Below, in pieces: positions 8,101 through 16,395 of a stretch of 64,000 nt of DNA (position 1 is the stretch's first letter; each line of letters starts with the position of its first letter). The notes under the pieces are model-generated. The model was not told where the DNA came from and searched no databases. It saw only the letters and a program-made list of their open reading frames with translations. This stretch comes from Paenibacillus algorifonticola (GTDB taxonomy: Bacteria; Bacillota; Bacilli; Paenibacillales; Paenibacillaceae): contig NZ_LAQO01000014.1 in NCBI RefSeq assembly GCF_000971975.1, positions 124,001 through 188,000 of the forward strand. The letters run 5' to 3'. Made by a program: the position numbers and the translations under genes.

Positions 8101-11100
8101 TGACGGCATTGCCTGAACGGCCGCTCGTCCATGATGACGTGCCTTTTAGCGATGCATCATTTCCACTGCCGGAGGAATCGGCCGCAATGGTCCCTTCCGT
8201 TTCATTAAAGTTGTAGCTGGCGATAGCCTCGGGAAGCTCTGCTGGCGGATTAACGGTAATGCTCACCGTATCGCTGGCATTCAGCTCCGAATCATCTGCA
8301 CTTAGCTTTAATACATAGTCTCCCGGCTCATTAAACTGGGCTGTCGTAACAGCCGAGGTCGCATAGCCGAAGTCCACCACACCGCCGACGGGGCCAGATT
8401 CCATGCTCCATTGCACAGTCAGCTTTCCAGCCGGAAGGCCATCATCCTGCACGCTACCTTTCAGTACCAAGTCATCATATAAATGAATCGCCTGATCGTC
8501 GCCCGCATGAACAGTAGGCGCTGTATTCGGATCTGGCGTCGTTTCACTCAGCTCGACCGTATAATTTGCGGCTGCTGGTGCATTTATCGCGAGAACCGCT
8601 TTTGCGCCGAACGCATTCAGCTTGCCCGCTGGCTGACCATCCACCGTTACGGCATAGGCTCCTGGCTTCAAGCCCTCCAGCGTCAAATGAACTTGATGCG
8701 CCGTACCCGGCGTCAGATTTTTAATATCCAGCGCAGCTGCATCCTTGGTTTTGGACAGGACCGCATGCGTAAACTGGTCCCGCTCAAGCGTCAAATACAG
8801 CTTTTCGGTTATCAGGTTTATTTTCTTATAAAGTCCATCAATAGGCTCGATCGAATACGAGTTGCTATCCTCCGTCACATTCGCTCCATACCCTGTCAGT
8901 CCAAAAATCGGATCAACCGCAATGTCCGCGCTTAAAATTTGCAGGGCGCCGAACAAGCCAAGGTCGGATTCTCCCGTCATGCCTCTCCAGCCATTAAGCA
9001 GCGGCAGCGATGCGCCTCCGCCATGTCCAAGCGTTCCGAGATTGCCCTTCTCCGCTTGATACGTCCACGCCGAAGCGCCATAGTTAGCAGGATCATCACT
9101 GATCTGCCCCGTGTTTATTGAGCCAATGTTTGCGATTTTCGCTGCATAGGAAAGCCGCTGCTCCACTTCCCGGTTGCCGCTCGATTGATAGCGAATCCAG
9201 TCATCCATCGCATAACCGGCAAGCGATACGGTATACTGAAAATTCCACCAGTTTTCGCCCGTAATCGTGACCGGGTCCGTGTAGTAATACCACACTGGCA
9301 TATGACCGCGCGATGCCCGCGTTTTGGCATTGATTTTGCCCATCATTTCTTGAGCTTTGAGCTGCTCAGCCACATTCTCGCTTTGCATTTTGGCAAGGGT
9401 GTAGACCGCTTCCTCGCCCGTGTTGTCGTAGCTGTATTCCGAGCCGTACGGATACGTCGTATTTTTAAAATTGTTATATTTCGTTGCCATTTTCCCAATG
9501 ATGTCATTGGCCTCGACGACATAACCTTCATCCTGCAGCGCTTGAATAATCGCTGGCGTCGTCAGCTCGCCCATCAATCCTGTATTCCAGTTGTAGGCAA
9601 CCGGACCTTCGTAGAGCGCCTTCATAATATTGTAGGCCCGCAGCAAATACGTATTCGCATCATGCTCGTAGTCGATAAGGCCCGGATATTCCTTGACGAT
9701 TTTATACATGCTGAAGAAGGTGTTGTAAATGTGCGGATACGCATAACCGCGATAGGTCGGCGTCGTATTCGGCTCCGGCATCAAAAAGTCATGAATCAAA
9801 TAATCCTCATGATGACCGTTCATCAAATTCGTCCAAATCGCCGTTTCCAAATATTCGTCGACCGCCTTGACTTCTCGCGCCACTGGATCAAGAGCATTTT
9901 TCTCCGCCAGAAACTGTCCGTGCGTCAGTCCCCAATCGTCGCCCCAGCCCCAGTAGCCGTTGAAATTACCCATTTTCTTCTTCGTATTCATCATCCAGTC
10001 ATCGAACACTTTGTCATAAATTTCGCCTGGCGCCTGCCACTGCATCGAATCCACCATAAATTCGGAGTGTGCCGCCAAAGCTTCATCAATCGGAGAAATC
10101 GCATAAAATTGCAAAACCGTACTTAAGCCATCTCCGTAGCTGACCGTAATATCGTTCGGCCCCAGCTTCGTCATTTGCAGCTCGTAAATGTGATGGTCGC
10201 CTGCTTTGCTCTCCACAAGCGGAATGTCGTTGCCGTCTTCATCCTTAACAGAGTTAATCGTCTGCTTGGTTCGCAAATCGAACTTCGCTTTCTGATTGGT
10301 CGGAACGATCATGCCGGGAACGACGCTGACATCGATCAGTCCTTCCTCATACAGCCTCTGCTTCATTTGGTGCTCATCAGCTACAGCAAAAAAGTTAAAG
10401 CCATACTGATTGTCTGCCCCCGCCTCCAAAATAAGGCTCGTATTCGGCAAATAGCCGCGGTTCGTCTTCTTGATCACATTGGAGTGGATGTAATAGACAT
10501 TCAGCCCTTCTATCCACTTGCCGCTTTCTCCCGTCCATTTGCTGTTCGGGCGCTCCTCCTGCCGCCACCGATCCTGATATTCAAATCCAGCCTTCGTCTG
10601 CGAATCAGGCGTCATCAGCAGGTAGGAACCTAGTCCGCTAGGACGGCTTGCCGTCATATACGAGCTGTTGTTGCCAACAAAAGAATGGCTCACGACGCGC
10701 GTTTCATAAATCGCATCCCCGTAATTCCACTGCTCATTGAAAGGAAGCGGTACGCCGTAATCGCCGATCTCCAGCTTCTGCCCGCTCGTATTCGTCAGAT
10801 TAATGGTCCAGTTTAGCGAACCATCCTCCTCCAGCGTGTAGGTTTCCACCAAAGTGAAATCCCTTATGCCACCGGCATTTTGCGACCCGGCATACGTTAC
10901 GGTTGTCACGTCGCCGGATCTTGCGATTTGCCTCACATCGCTCGATTGATTTGTTGATGCTTCCTTCCATTCGCCGTTATCGCCCAAGCGGTACGTAAAC
11001 ATGAGCTCGCCCATCCATTGGTGATCGGCTGTATCCTGCTCAGGCGCTACCGTCTTATTCATCACATATTCAGTCGGGAATAAATCGCCTTTGATTTTCA

Positions 11101-11272
11101 GCGAGCTGATTTCGCCATATTCCCCGATCTCCACCTGCAAGCCGCCGCCCTCTGCTTCCGCCCCCCATGCCTTCCCGATTAATGGACTAAACAACCCTGT
11201 TATAAGCGCTACTGCTGAAAATAAAGCTATGGTCCGTCTAGCCGTTAACGTCTTCCATCTCTTCTTTATCAC
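5105..11272 (-). CDS. 2055-aa SLH-anchored surface protein, DUF5695-like putative glycoside hydrolase
   Basis: Secreted multidomain protein. In order: signal peptide (1-37, cut near GKAWGAEA); a large N-terminal region (about 45-900) resembling DUF5695, with aromatic-rich stretches such as NGYWGWGDDWGLTHGQFL and AYPHIYNTFFSMYK like those of helical-barrel glycosidases; a PKD/Ig-like domain (about 905-1005); a LamG/concanavalin-like domain; a Big_4-type Ig domain; a second LamG and a second Big_4 domain; a Pro-Thr repeat linker (PTPTPAPTDTPVTPTPT type); a spacer domain; and three SLH repeats at the C-terminus (each with an AEFTAML-like or REQMASIM-like core) for cell-wall attachment. It probably binds and cuts a plant or microbial polysaccharide at the surface. 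The enzymatic role is inferred. A divergent AraC regulator upstream suggests sugar-responsive control, and a cre-like site lies in the intergenic region. Confidence 0.75.
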   Translation of the reverse strand: MIKKRWKTLTARRTIALFSAVALITGLFSPLIGKAWGAEAEGGGLQVEIGEYGEISSLKIKGDLFPTEYVMNKTVAPEQDTADHQWMGELMFTYRLGDNGEWKEASTNQSSDVRQIARSGDVTTVTYAGSQNAGGIRDFTLVETYTLEEDGSLNWTINLTNTSGQKLEIGDYGVPLPFNEQWNYGDAIYETRVVSHSFVGNNSSYMTASRPSGLGSYLLMTPDSQTKAGFEYQDRWRQEERPNSKWTGESGKWIEGLNVYYIHSNVIKKTNRGYLPNTSLILEAGADNQYGFNFFAVADEHQMKQRLYEEGLIDVSVVPGMIVPTNQKAKFDLRTKQTINSVKDEDGNDIPLVESKAGDHHIYELQMTKLGPNDITVSYGDGLSTVLQFYAISPIDEALAAHSEFMVDSMQWQAPGEIYDKVFDDWMMNTKKKMGNFNGYWGWGDDWGLTHGQFLAEKNALDPVAREVKAVDEYLETAIWTNLMNGHHEDYLIHDFLMPEPNTTPTYRGYAYPHIYNTFFSMYKIVKEYPGLIDYEHDANTYLLRAYNIMKALYEGPVAYNWNTGLMGELTTPAIIQALQDEGYVVEANDIIGKMATKYNNFKNTTYPYGSEYSYDNTGEEAVYTLAKMQSENVAEQLKAQEMMGKINAKTRASRGHMPVWYYYTDPVTITGENWWNFQYTVSLAGYAMDDWIRYQSSGNREVEQRLSYAAKIANIGSINTGQISDDPANYGASAWTYQAEKGNLGTLGHGGGASLPLLNGWRGMTGESDLGLFGALQILSADIAVDPIFGLTGYGANVTEDSNSYSIEPIDGLYKKINLITEKLYLTLERDQFTHAVLSKTKDAAALDIKNLTPGTAHQVHLTLEGLKPGAYAVTVDGQPAGKLNAFGAKAVLAINAPAAANYTVELSETTPDPNTAPTVHAGDDQAIHLYDDLVLKGSVQDDGLPAGKLTVQWSMESGPVGGVVDFGYATSAVTTAQFNEPGDYVLKLSADDSELNASDTVSITVNPPAELPEAIASYNFNETEGTIAADSSGSGNDASLKGTSSWTSGRSGNAVKVGGTDGYVLLPDNVLGLTEKITVAAWVKADQLNDFSRLFDFGTGTQTYMFLAPKVGSSMQFSITTGGNQAGAEQSITGPALTTGEWRHVAVTLDGPLGILYVDGVEVGRNDHMTLTPRSLGKTKNNYIGKSQYSDPYLNASVDDFQLFSRALTAAEIAAMVAPPVDEIERIEEVQVSTPVDVAPKLPASVKVYLKNGSSIDASVRWNDIQPEQYAEAGSSFTVKGIVIGTDLEATATVTVMAREIQGYPSLVVRYNFDETEGSVVQDASASGLNGTINGELGWVSDGHTGGALQFNGVSGNYVDAGNSAALQPGSLTLSYWIKRTENMNDRENVLLWFKPESNYAGNGFFLTYNGNSSIFYVDGANGFYVRQSPNDFLPLNEWTNVVITFDSTTGERAIYKNGVSQTLGTDGTPRTITATADVKRIGVSGYGNGAQLHADLDDFRIYNGPMTASQVKGLYEGKDIKSVDQAAAATTIGTAPSLPASVQVTYENDTTGTAFVVWDAISAEQYAAEGSFTVAGTVDGTSLRAEAVVTVTAAPVEPTATPTPTPAPTDTPVTPTPTPVQTDTPVTPTPTPVPTGSPVTPTPTSSSTSTPSPTATPAPATPSPAASSTATPAPSPSTTPIPAANQVVTSNELASSNGEPVKLQLAAGKSKLVLPANAGTLLGTSALRVESNGVVLEIPSSVLIDLAKLVRANEAATAQIILSLDRLEQNVQSGSLKSSGEAYAFNLLIRTANGAETKLPNFSSPVGIQLSYNASADVENLLGIYWYNESEQKWEYVGGKIDKAAKQISTSVSHFSKYAVMSYEAAFSDVPASHWAYDAVRSLTAKHIVFGLSNERFAPQKTTTRAEFTAMLVRALNLDTGAAGTTSTEQKFDDVSPDNWFYDEVDAAVAAGLIQGKEAQTFAPNEALTREQMASIMARAWVMMNDDEQPANQTALDFADASDISEWAKQAVAAVTELEIMNGKNQNRFDPAATATRAETAQAINKFLQKLE

Positions 11273-11623
11273 AAAACAGCCTCCTTGTTAATCGTTTAGA
11301 TTTTTAATGAGAAACCGCTACTTTATTCTAGCTCCTCATTCCAATAGGAAACAGCAGACACCCCTTTCCGCTTACTTCACAAGATAATGTAAGCGCTTTT
11401 TTATTATCATAGCACGGTATTTTTGATTAGGATTTAATGATTTCAACCAAAACTTTCATATTCGCAACTTGATTCCCTAAATCTAAACGTGTAACTCTTT
11501 CCTATACAAGAAGTCTGCCTTCTATTTTTTTCGATTGAGTTTGTAGGCCACCTTGAGTATGATAGAGGAAAAACGAAGCTGTTCATTCATACAAGCCTAA
11601 TTCAAGTATGATGGGGGTGCACG
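11273..11623. other. Divergent promoter region, 351 bp
   Basis: No gene. The region separates the SLH protein gene (minus) from the AraC gene (plus) and is AT-rich, as expected for two outward promoters. The only clear site is the cre-like sequence at 11388-11401. Confidence 0.5.
11388..11401 (-). promoter_or_regulatory. cre-like catabolite repression site
   Basis: TGTAAGCGCTTTTT fits the CcpA consensus TGWAANCGNTNWCA except for its last two bases. It lies about 115 bp upstream of the 2055-aa gene. Confidence 0.4.
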
Positions 11624-12514
11624 TTGAAGCCAACCGTTTTGCATTTTATCACACCGCCGGTTCCCTGCATTGTCGATTGCGGGACAAACGTCTACGCGCC
11701 GGGCGAGCAGCATATTAGACGTAGAAGCATTGGCGTCTTTGATCTGATTGCCGTCACCCGTGGCACCTTATTTATTAGCGAGGAGGACGAGCAATGGAGT
11801 CTGAAGCAGGGGCAAATGCTGATTTTGCGCCCGGATGCGCTGCATTATGGCTTTGCTCCATGCACCGAGCCTACCGAAATCATCTGGATTCATTTTCAAA
11901 TTTTCGGAAGCTGGCGCACAAGCGAATCGCTGCAGGCTGCTGCGGAAGAACAAGCCTCTCTCATGGAGTCACACCGGGCAATAACCTATCTGCACAACCG
12001 TGATTTAAGCTCTATTTTTATCCAAAAACACAGAAATTTGTCCGCTCAGGCTCTAAGCCTGCTCGGCTATTTTTCCCAGTTGGAGCAGGAGCCGCCCACC
12101 TTGCGCAATTGGAAAAGGCAGGATCATTTTCAAGCCTTATTGCATGAATTGAAGGAGGAGCAGGCACTAGCCTCAGACTCTACGACCGCTGCTCTCGCCA
12201 GGAAGATTGAGCTATTTATCCGCCAAAACTATGCACTCCCCATTACGAATAAAATGCTGCAAATTCATTTAAACTATCATCCGAACTATTTGGCCAAATG
12301 CATGAGCAAAATGTATGGTGTAACGCCCGTCGAATATTTGCTCGTCTATCGCATGGAGCAGGCGAAGCGTTTACTCGCGCAAACCTCTTATCCGATTGGC
12401 AAAATCGCCGAGGAGGTCGGCTTTGTCCATACGTCGCACTTCACATCCCACTTTACGAAGCGCGAGGGGCTGTCCCCATCCAAGTATCGGCAGGTGCACT
12501 CCCCTGTCTCCTAA
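11624..12514 (+). CDS. AraC-family transcriptional regulator
   Basis: 296 residues. An N-terminal cupin-like sensor (about 20-150, with QGQMLILRPDALHYG) is followed by two helix-turn-helix motifs at about 195-290; the second includes IGKIAEEVGFVHTSHFTSHF and is followed by KREGLSPSKYR, the standard AraC signature. The start is a TTG with GGGGGTG about 5 bases upstream. It is divergent from the SLH glycosidase-like gene and so probably activates it in response to an oligosaccharide; this link is inferred from position only. Confidence 0.85.
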   Translation: MKPTVLHFITPPVPCIVDCGTNVYAPGEQHIRRRSIGVFDLIAVTRGTLFISEEDEQWSLKQGQMLILRPDALHYGFAPCTEPTEIIWIHFQIFGSWRTSESLQAAAEEQASLMESHRAITYLHNRDLSSIFIQKHRNLSAQALSLLGYFSQLEQEPPTLRNWKRQDHFQALLHELKEEQALASDSTTAALARKIELFIRQNYALPITNKMLQIHLNYHPNYLAKCMSKMYGVTPVEYLLVYRMEQAKRLLAQTSYPIGKIAEEVGFVHTSHFTSHFTKREGLSPSKYRQVHSPVS

Positions 12515-12590
12515 TCCAAGAGCGAGTGGCATTGCCGACTTTCGAAGTTGATGCTCGTTTCGCGGAGCAATAGAAAAAACAATAAAAAAC

Positions 12591-12619
12591 AGCGGACACC
12601 GTTATGAACGGCGTCCGCT
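12591..12619 (-). terminator. Terminator of the YtrA-like operon, overlapping a stop codon
   Basis: A 13-bp stem (AGCGGACRCCGTT type, one G-T pair) with a 3-base loop is followed on the minus strand by GTTTTTTATTG. The stop codon of the small protein gene (12602-12604) lies inside the hairpin, so ribosomes ending there would cover it. Confidence 0.75.
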
Positions 12620-12853
12620 GCTTGCACTGACGATAAGCGCTTTGCGCATTATCATCTTTTTCACTTTGTCTCGGCGCTCGGCTTCTGGCTGGAGGTGGAA
12701 GGCCTGCTCGCTTCCCATTGCAAGCAGCGCCTGTTTGCCCGCCTCAGCGGCAAGCCGCTCATCCTGCAAAATATAAAAGGCAAGCTGATAGCTCCATGTT
12801 TCCAACTCTCTGAGCGCCTCGACCGTTTCATCCAGACTAGCTGCTGCCTGCAT
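12602..12853 (-). CDS. Small conserved protein, weakly sigma-70 region 2-like
   Basis: 83 residues, largely helical, with the pattern WSYQLAFYILQDERLAAEAG, which resembles the first helices of sigma-70 region 2. There is no DNA-binding region 4, so a functional sigma factor is unlikely. I believe similar short proteins occur in Paenibacillus, but no function is known to me. ATG 12853 is preferred: GAGGGTGAGG lies about 8 bases upstream, whereas the GTG at 12862 would touch it. It follows the 413-aa gene by about 38 bp and is the last gene of the operon. Its stop codon is embedded in the terminator hairpin. Confidence 0.55.
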   Translation of the reverse strand: MQAAASLDETVEALRELETWSYQLAFYILQDERLAAEAGKQALLAMGSEQAFHLQPEAERRDKVKKMIMRKALIVSASSGRRS

Positions 12854-12891
12854 GCCTTGCACCTCACCCTCTTTTTTGGGACGTTTCTAGT

Positions 12892-14133
12892 CTATTCTTT
12901 AATGCTCATATTATTTAGCGCCATATCGCTTAATGCGATCTGTCTCTCTTCCTCGCTGCCTTCAGCCGTCACACTGCCTTTATATAATGGCTCGCCAGTT
13001 GCAGCATTCATTACCACAACGGTTCGAGCATCTTCCTTAGCGAGCAAAACATAAAGACGCTCTCCATTAATAAAAAAGCTCTGCAATTCGCCCTCGCCAA
13101 TCTGACTTGACAACAGTGACCAAGTCTCACCTCGTCTTTCCCCTGTTTCCAAACTGTAGCGTGATACCGCAATCAGCGTCTCATTGTAATTTGTAAAATA
13201 GAGTTCATCGCCTGAAATGTAGCGTCCCCCCATTCTACGCGCATCCAATTTCTGCATTTCATCCGGCAAGCGCTGCGTTATTCCGCTCTTATACGAATAC
13301 ACATAAAGCTCTGCCGGAACTCTTGTCGGAACGCTGCTGCTGTTGGCTTCTCCCGTCTGTTCCTGCATAACGATACTAAAAACAAAATAATCATGGGGTG
13401 CTGTATAACCATTTTGTAAGGTTGCATGTGAAATGGAAGAAAGCTTCGTCCCAGCAGCATCTACAAATTCCACGGGATTCCTCTTACTGAGCTGACCACT
13501 AGCCGAATCGATAATATAATCAAAATACTGGCTTGCTCCTGACGGCCTATTGTCTGTTTCATATTGGTTTACCATCACATGAAGACCATCTGCTTGCAGC
13601 TGTACATCATATATGGTTGCATGCTCTCTCATGCCTTGCTGAGATAGAGGAGTTAATGCAATCGAATAGTCTGCGACCTTGCCAGTGCTTCGATTCAGTA
13701 TCTCTACCTCTATCGTTCCTTCCGGGTCACTTGTAGCCGTATTGTATGGAATTTTCGCATAGGCTAACCAGTCCTGATCCTGATAAAAGCTGTCTATCTC
13801 CGCTTTGCCCCGCATGAAAGCGGGATATTTTTCAATAAGCTCTCTCATGCCCTCTTGCTCATAAAACCACTCACGTGCATCAGTTATATACGATTCATAA
13901 AGGGACTTTCTACTCCTATACTCACTGCCGTGTACAGTTAAATTCAGAGGCTGCGAGCCCTTCCCGCCTATATACGAACCGACTAATACCAGATTGGCCG
14001 CTTCTTTCGCATCCCCTTCCAGCGTCTCTAATCGATATTCCGGCAAATGGTCTGCCGAGCCAAAAGCGTAATACGTGCTGAACCCTGCTGCTGCGAGCAG
14101 GACGAGCGCCAGCGTAGTTATATAACGTTTCAT
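12892..14133 (-). CDS. Membrane-anchored protein of the YtrA-like ABC operon, unknown function
   Basis: 413 residues with one N-terminal hydrophobic segment (TTLALVLLAAAGFSTYYAF) and no lipobox cysteine, so an anchored extracytoplasmic protein is predicted. The rest is rich in beta-type segments, with phrases such as ELYVYSYKSGITQRLPDEMQ and RYSLETGERRGE that suggest a beta-propeller-like fold. I do not recognise the family. It starts 11 bp after the ABC permease gene and so is expected to be co-expressed with it. A role as an accessory or substrate-sensing partner of the transporter is an inference. Confidence 0.65.
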   Translation of the reverse strand: MKRYITTLALVLLAAAGFSTYYAFGSADHLPEYRLETLEGDAKEAANLVLVGSYIGGKGSQPLNLTVHGSEYRSRKSLYESYITDAREWFYEQEGMRELIEKYPAFMRGKAEIDSFYQDQDWLAYAKIPYNTATSDPEGTIEVEILNRSTGKVADYSIALTPLSQQGMREHATIYDVQLQADGLHVMVNQYETDNRPSGASQYFDYIIDSASGQLSKRNPVEFVDAAGTKLSSISHATLQNGYTAPHDYFVFSIVMQEQTGEANSSSVPTRVPAELYVYSYKSGITQRLPDEMQKLDARRMGGRYISGDELYFTNYNETLIAVSRYSLETGERRGETWSLLSSQIGEGELQSFFINGERLYVLLAKEDARTVVVMNAATGEPLYKGSVTAEGSEEERQIALSDMALNNMSIKE

Positions 14134-14144
14134 CTTGCTCCCCC

Positions 14145-14987
14145 TTACACGGTAATCTTTCTATTTAACAGTCTTATGCTGAGCCATACGGATACGAAAA
14201 CGATAATTACGGTCAAAGCCAGCATAATAGAATAAGTTTCTCCTGGATATAAATAGGAAGCCGTATTTCCCGGCCGCTGCAAAGTAATAGGAGCGAGCAG
14301 CGCGGCACCGCATACGAACACATAAATAACAGCAAAACCAATGCCAATAACCCGATAGCTTCGTTCCAGCAAAATAACCGTAAAAGCAGCAAGTACGGTC
14401 AAAATCCCGATCGCATAGGCCATCACAAACGCATCCAACTGGCCTGGAATGAGCACTTTCAGCACTTGATTTTGCAAAATCGCCTGCGACAAATAGGACG
14501 GATCGCGCAGCGCTTCTGGTATAGCCAAATTGAACAACATCATTTCAAGCGGAAGCAGCAGCAGTTGGAAGGAGACCAGTCCGAACGTAAACAGCAAAAT
14601 CGCTGTCAGCTTCGCTGCGTAAATGCAGCCGCGGTTGCTCGGCAGCATCAGCAGCCGATAAATAAACGTATCGCGCCCCAGCCAATCGCGGTACCAAATG
14701 AGAAAAACATAACCGGCGATAACTGCAATGCTGATCAGTACCGGAAAGGAAAACCAAAATTGATTGTTGAACATCATCTCATTAAACGTCAGCTTCCCGG
14801 TCTCAGAGAAAGGATGATACGTAATCAATTTCTCACTCCAGCCAGGGCCTGTTCTAATGCTGCGCTCACTAAGAGACCACAGCAGCACTACTCCAAATTG
14901 CATGAGAAGCGTTAACACCATTAATCCGCCTAGCAAATAGCGAAAACGGTGCACTTCCATATGTACCAGCTTCAAATAAAACTTCAA
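14145..14987 (-). CDS. ABC transporter permease (YtrC/YtrD-like)
   Basis: 280 residues with about six transmembrane segments, the layout of ABC-2-type export permeases found beside YtrA/YtrB-like genes. The start overlaps the stop of the upstream ATPase gene by 4 bases, which implies translational coupling. In the Bacillus ytr system these transporters are induced by cell-wall-active antibiotics; the substrate here is unknown. Confidence 0.75.
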   Translation of the reverse strand: MKFYLKLVHMEVHRFRYLLGGLMVLTLLMQFGVVLLWSLSERSIRTGPGWSEKLITYHPFSETGKLTFNEMMFNNQFWFSFPVLISIAVIAGYVFLIWYRDWLGRDTFIYRLLMLPSNRGCIYAAKLTAILLFTFGLVSFQLLLLPLEMMLFNLAIPEALRDPSYLSQAILQNQVLKVLIPGQLDAFVMAYAIGILTVLAAFTVILLERSYRVIGIGFAVIYVFVCGAALLAPITLQRPGNTASYLYPGETYSIMLALTVIIVFVSVWLSIRLLNRKITV

Positions 14988-15673
14988 GCCTGATACACCT
15001 CCTTCATGACATCCACAATTGACTTGGATTCCTCCATACGAAGCAGCTCGCAGTTGAAATTGCGGATAACCGAACCATTTTTCAACAGCACGGCCTGATC
15101 AATAAGATGTTCAACGTCTGCGATCTCATGCGTTGTAATCAACACACCGCGATCTTCAATCAGATGGCTCGAAAAAACTTCCGTAATGAGCGCTCGGCTG
15201 AACATATCAATGCCGGAAAACGGCTCATCCATCAGCACATATTCGGTATCCAGCGCCAGCCCTAGCAGCAGGTTGAACTTCGCCGCAGTCCCCTTTGACA
15301 AATTGCCGATTCGTTCTTTTCCCTCCAGTTGAAAAAAGCCCATCAGCTCCTTGGCCCGATCCTCGTTCCAACTGCGGTAAAAATCCGCCATAAACACCAT
15401 CGCTTCATCCAGCTTCATGGCAGGCGGCATCGTCAGGTGGTCCGGGATAAAAGAAATTTTCTCATAACGCTCCTTGCCAAGCTTTTGCCCATCGATTATG
15501 ATTTCGCCCTTGCGGAACGGCGTCAGCCCCATAATCGCTTTCATAATGGTCGATTTGCCCGCCCCATTGGTGCCGATCAGACAGGTGATTTCGCCCTTCT
15601 CGATTTGAAAGGAGACGCCATCGAGCACCTTGCGCCGACGATATTTTTTATGTATATCCCGCACCTCAATCAT
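14984..15673 (-). CDS. ABC transporter ATP-binding protein (YtrB-like)
   Basis: 229 residues with the complete nucleotide-binding set: Walker A GTNGAGKST, signature NLSKGTAAKFNLLLGLA (LSKGT instead of LSGGQ), Walker B YVLMDEPFSGID and the switch region TTHE. ATG 15673 is chosen because GGGGGGAGG lies about 8 bases upstream. The gene overlaps the GntR stop by 8 bases. With the permease it forms a predicted export or resistance transporter. The LSKGT signature is the usual form in the YtrB/BcrA-like group. Confidence 0.88.
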   Translation of the reverse strand: MIEVRDIHKKYRRRKVLDGVSFQIEKGEITCLIGTNGAGKSTIMKAIMGLTPFRKGEIIIDGQKLGKERYEKISFIPDHLTMPPAMKLDEAMVFMADFYRSWNEDRAKELMGFFQLEGKERIGNLSKGTAAKFNLLLGLALDTEYVLMDEPFSGIDMFSRALITEVFSSHLIEDRGVLITTHEIADVEHLIDQAVLLKNGSVIRNFNCELLRMEESKSIVDVMKEVYQA

Positions 15674-16097
15674 GCTGCGCGCCTCCCCCCTGCTTCCCGC
15701 CATTCAGCTGCTTATCTTCTGTATACTTATGCTTGACCAGCTCCAGCAGCTCCTCCACCGGAACGTCGATTTTACGAACAGAGGCAACGAAAGCCTCGAC
15801 AGCCTCGCCAATCAGCTCTGCGCGGATAGCCCGCAATACGTTCTCGTCCATAGTAATCCGGCTTGGCGAGTTTCCTTCTGTTACGATCAACTGCTGTTCC
15901 TCCATTTCCTTATAAGCTTTCTGCGCCGTATTAGGATTAATTTTCAAAAGTGCGCCGAGCTCCCTTCGTGAAGGAATGATTTGTCCGGCTTCCATTTTCC
16001 CAATGACCAATTGCTCCTTAAAAAACTTCACGACCTGCAAGTAGACCGGGTCACGGCCATTGAAAGCGACTTCCGTCCAGCCTTCATTTGTCTTCAT
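15666..16097 (-). CDS. GntR-family regulator, YtrA subfamily
   Basis: 143 residues: a winged helix at about 10-75 (PSRRELGALLKINPNTAQKA) and a short helical C-terminal tail (about 45 residues) in place of a large effector domain, which defines the YtrA subgroup. ATG 16097 is preferred, with GAGAGG 7 bases upstream; a longer reading frame exists but runs into the operator region. It is first in the operon with the ABC genes and is probably an autorepressor, since two palindromes overlap its promoter. YtrA of Bacillus subtilis responds to cell-wall antibiotics; the same signal here is inferred. Confidence 0.85.
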   Translation of the reverse strand: MKTNEGWTEVAFNGRDPVYLQVVKFFKEQLVIGKMEAGQIIPSRRELGALLKINPNTAQKAYKEMEEQQLIVTEGNSPSRITMDENVLRAIRAELIGEAVEAFVASVRKIDVPVEELLELVKHKYTEDKQLNGGKQGGGAQHD

Positions 16098-16143
16098 CCC
16101 GTTACCTCTCATTCTTGTTCCAGTGTGTGTACCAAGTAGTTCA

Positions 16144-16186
16144 TACACTTTAAGTGTATTATGCGCATAATACGTTTTTCTGTCAA
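16144..16186 (-). promoter_or_regulatory. Promoter of the YtrA-like operon with overlapping palindromic operators
   Basis: Minus strand: -35 TTGACA (16186-16181), 17-bp spacer, -10 CATAAT (16163-16158). The perfect 18-bp palindrome GTATTATGCGCATAATAC (16156-16173) covers the -10 and most of the spacer. A second inverted repeat, TACACT-TTA-AGTGTA (16144-16158), covers the expected start point. AGTGTA/TACACT are the half-sites described for the B. subtilis YtrA operator, though there with a wider gap. Confidence 0.75.
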
Positions 16187-16257
16187 GCATTTGTTAAAAA
16201 ATAGGACAAATGGATATCCTCCGTCCTCTCGCATGGGGATTATTACTTTTTAGAGCA

Positions 16258-16293
16258 ACTAGTCCCCATAGAGCATGCTCCATGGGGACTAGT
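16258..16293 (-). terminator. Long perfect hairpin with palindromic loop
   Basis: A 12-bp perfect stem ACTAGTCCCCAT / ATGGGGACTAGT, with the loop containing GAGCATGCTC, itself a palindrome. It sits downstream of the NmrA-like gene (minus strand) and probably ends that transcript, but no T-run follows immediately. A further CATGGGGA copy at about 16232 could pair alternatively with the TCCCCAT arm. Confidence 0.45.
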
Positions 16294-16395
16294 TTATATT
16301 TATTAGCTTCGAAGTTGTTTTGCAAAGTCTGTATGCTAAGCTTACGGTTTACTGCGCAAAATAGCCTCTACATTTGGCATCTGTTCTGTTTTGCT

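Noticed and set aside
9185-10126. 313-aa plus-strand frame within the DUF5695-like region
   Set aside because: Opposite to the well-supported minus-strand coding region; no binding site and strongly basic composition.
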